Shown here in pieces: positions 62,464 to 64,000 of a stretch of DNA of 64,000 bases. The first letter of the stretch is position 1. Each line of letters opens with the position of its first letter. This DNA is from Novipirellula caenicola (GTDB lineage Bacteria; Planctomycetota; Planctomycetia; Pirellulales; Pirellulaceae). The notes below the pieces were generated by a model that was given only the letters and a program-made list of their open reading frames with translations, was not told the DNA's origin and searched no databases. The translations under genes were made by a program, and so were the position numbers. The stretch is taken from positions 62,001 to 126,000 of the forward strand of contig NZ_BAABRO010000014.1 of the NCBI RefSeq assembly GCF_039545035.1, given 5' to 3'.

Positions 62464-64000
62464 TCAGGGAGTTGGGCGTTCGGCGGGAGGCAGTTCGGCG
62501 GGGAAGCCCGCGATAAACACGGGGTCGACGATTTGGTCGTCGTCGCGGGCGTCTTGGAAAAACAATCCCTCGACGACGGCGTTCGGTGGATAACCCAGGT
62601 CACTCAAGTCGATCCCAACGGCAATGGCCCAAAACGGGATCGAAGGATTCATCCTGGTGAAGGAACCCTCTAGTAGATCGGACACACGGGCAACGCGTGA
62701 ATCGAACTGCAACAGTTCAAAATCGGGAATCGACAATGCCTCGGGCGAATTGAGCGTGATGTCGTATCGAGTGATGGTTTGGGAATGCAGACCAGCATCC
62801 ATTCGCAGTGGGCTGACGTGAAACGCATCTCCGTCTGCAGGGTTCAGCACCGACTGCAATTCAAAGAATACGACATCCGGCCCTGGGGCATTGACGACGG
62901 GCGAGCGAAAGCGAATGGCCATCCCCAGCGTCGTCTCGGCGTCGTTGTCTAAACCAAGCAGCGGATCTGATGTGAGGGGTTGGGAGCCGCCGCCGAGGTT
63001 GAGGAAACCAGTATGGAGTAACCGGTCGGATTCGATCACCGCACGGCGGCCATCGCCGGAATCGTTTGTGTCTCCGATCGCAACGGACATGTGCTGCGAA
63101 TTCGTACCGCCACGAAAATGAGTAACCTCGATGCCAATCAGCTGTGATACATCGTATCGCCGCTTCGTTCCGCCACGCTGGACGGTCACACTTTGAAGTT
63201 GTCCATTGGGTTTGCCGGCGGTGTTTCCCATGGAAAACTCGACGACGCGGTCAGGAAGCTGGTGCCGATATTGACGCGGCTGAAACTCGACCGACGAAGC
63301 ATTGCCGCCGTTAAAGCGGCTAGCTTGACGCTCGGTTAGCAGGATCTTTTCTGAATCATCTCGATCCCGCGGTTGCACTTCGGCTGCGCCTTCGACGACT
63401 TGCACTTCGGTATCACCCACCTCGTCGACGTCGACGGAAAAACGAGTGCCCAGATCGGTGATTTCAGTCTTGGGCGTGATGACTTGAAACCCTTCGGCGC
63501 CGTCGGGTGCATACACGCTGCATGATCCTTGTTGGACGATCAAGCGATCCTGGCTGGCAATTTCGATCACGGCCGGAGCGTCCAAGATGACCTCCGCACC
63601 GGATGGGAACCTCAGTTCGATCATTCCCGAGGTGAGCGCGTATTCATGGTTGCTTTTCAGCGGTTCGCCAACACCCGGCATCACATCGCGAAAGAAGACC
63701 CCGCCGGCCGATTGCAGTAGCGTTGCCTGTTTCGGTGCTGCCGGAATGGCCTCTTCGACCGGATCACGATCGTTCCACCAAATCAACGAAGCGATCATCA
63801 GAACCGAAGCTGCAATCGCCACCCAAAATCGCAAGGAACGATTGATTTGCGGGGATGGATCAACCGCCGCAGCGCCGTGCGTCATTTGACGCAAATCGGT
63901 ATCCAAATCCAGGTAGTTGAAATAGATCTGTTGAGCATCGGCGTCGTCACGCAGTCTGTCTTGTAAGTCAAGGTGTTCCGAGTCGGTGATGGAACCATCG
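62464..64000 (-). CDS. FecR domain protein, 5' end outside the window
   Basis: This gene runs off the right edge: the frame is open from 62464 through 64000 without a reliable start, so the apparent start at 63906 (TTG) is internal. The 31 codons upstream of it read D-G-S-I-T-D-S-E-H-L and Y-F-N-Y-L-D-like sequence, typical of the cytoplasmic anti-sigma N-terminus of FecR proteins. One transmembrane helix follows (A-I-A-A-S-V-L-M-I-A-S-L-I-W, about 30-45 residues after the TTG), then a FecR domain with G-S-C-S-V-Y-A-P-D-G-A near 130 and a second beta-rich domain. It probably regulates an ECF sigma factor encoded just beyond the window. It overlaps nothing but abuts the cytochrome gene by 2 nt. 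Confidence 0.9.
   Translation of the reverse strand, partial: DGSITDSEHLDLQDRLRDDADAQQIYFNYLDLDTDLRQMTHGAAAVDPSPQINRSLRFWVAIAASVLMIASLIWWNDRDPVEEAIPAAPKQATLLQSAGGVFFRDVMPGVGEPLKSNHEYALTSGMIELRFPSGAEVILDAPAVIEIASQDRLIVQQGSCSVYAPDGAEGFQVITPKTEITDLGTRFSVDVDEVGDTEVQVVEGAAEVQPRDRDDSEKILLTERQASRFNGGNASSVEFQPRQYRHQLPDRVVEFSMGNTAGKPNGQLQSVTVQRGGTKRRYDVSQLIGIEVTHFRGGTNSQHMSVAIGDTNDSGDGRRAVIESDRLLHTGFLNLGGGSQPLTSDPLLGLDNDAETTLGMAIRFRSPVVNAPGPDVVFFELQSVLNPADGDAFHVSPLRMDAGLHSQTITRYDITLNSPEALSIPDFELLQFDSRVARVSDLLEGSFTRMNPSIPFWAIAVGIDLSDLGYPPNAVVEGLFFQDARDDDQIVDPVFIAGFPAELPPAERPTP

Noticed and set aside
63906-63906. Start of the FecR-domain gene at 63906
   Set aside because: This TTG is internal: the 31 codons to its right up to the window edge continue in frame with typical anti-sigma N-terminal sequence.

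Overview
The window looks like a planctomycete chromosome of the Rhodopirellula/Pirellulaceae type. The evidence is two DUF1559 proteins with prepilin-type N-termini, a very large Ser/Thr kinase fused to WD40 propellers, a LEPR-XLL exported protein, a FecR-domain / Planctomycete-cytochrome (DUF1549-DUF1553) / DUF1501 gene set, and many dispersed GC-rich repeats. Genus-level placement is inference; the families are recognised from the translated sequence.

Left host part (1-35590). A DUF1559 pseudopilin gene and a 56-aa lipoprotein are followed by a convergent kinase/WD40 gene with a LEPR-XLL surface protein directly upstream of it. Then come an exported cysteine-rich protein, a cytochrome oxidase subunit III-like membrane protein, a beta-hydroxyacid dehydrogenase and the glycolate oxidase genes glcD-glcE-glcF. 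A 4-unit array of about 273-bp repeats follows. Next are a coupled DUF5690 transporter and TIGR03364-like FAD oxidoreductase with a clear intrinsic terminator, and two small genes followed by a decayed stretch. An iron-uptake-like operon (DUF1559, PepSY-TM, DUF2271, DUF4198) has a good Fur-box match upstream. A divergent ABC ATPase/FtsX-type permease pair and an 8-unit array of about 260-bp repeats complete this part.

Mobile island (35591-53352, about 17.8 kb). Two identical 15-bp copies of the 3' end of a tRNA-Arg(UCU) gene bound an integrative element. Its left half is a defence operon: a divergent XRE regulator, then hsdM, hsdS, an AAA ATPase plus HNH pair (Septu-like), hsdR, and a GHKL ATPase with a probable C-terminal PD-(D/E)XK nuclease domain. 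Several of these genes overlap or nearly abut. Its right half is a small phage/satellite-like replication module: an unknown 345-aa protein, small proteins, an HTH protein, a DnaD-like replication protein, a DnaB-type helicase and a zinc-ribbon protein. It ends with a tyrosine integrase next to the tRNA. No capsid, terminase or conjugation genes are visible.

The most notable observation is that the attachment site lies inside the integrase reading frame. In the integrated state the integrase ends six codons into tRNA sequence. Joining the two ends of the element in silico restores an in-frame 62-aa C-terminal tail that is now stranded at the left end, so integration itself would change the integrase.

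Right host part (53353-64000). It holds the tRNA-Arg, an exported TlpA-like thioredoxin-fold protein, a DUF5076 protein, a dispersed repeat and a PAS-LuxR regulator. It ends with a leftward operon of FecR-domain protein (5' end outside the window), LamG-cytochrome-DUF1549-DUF1553 protein and DUF1501 protein.
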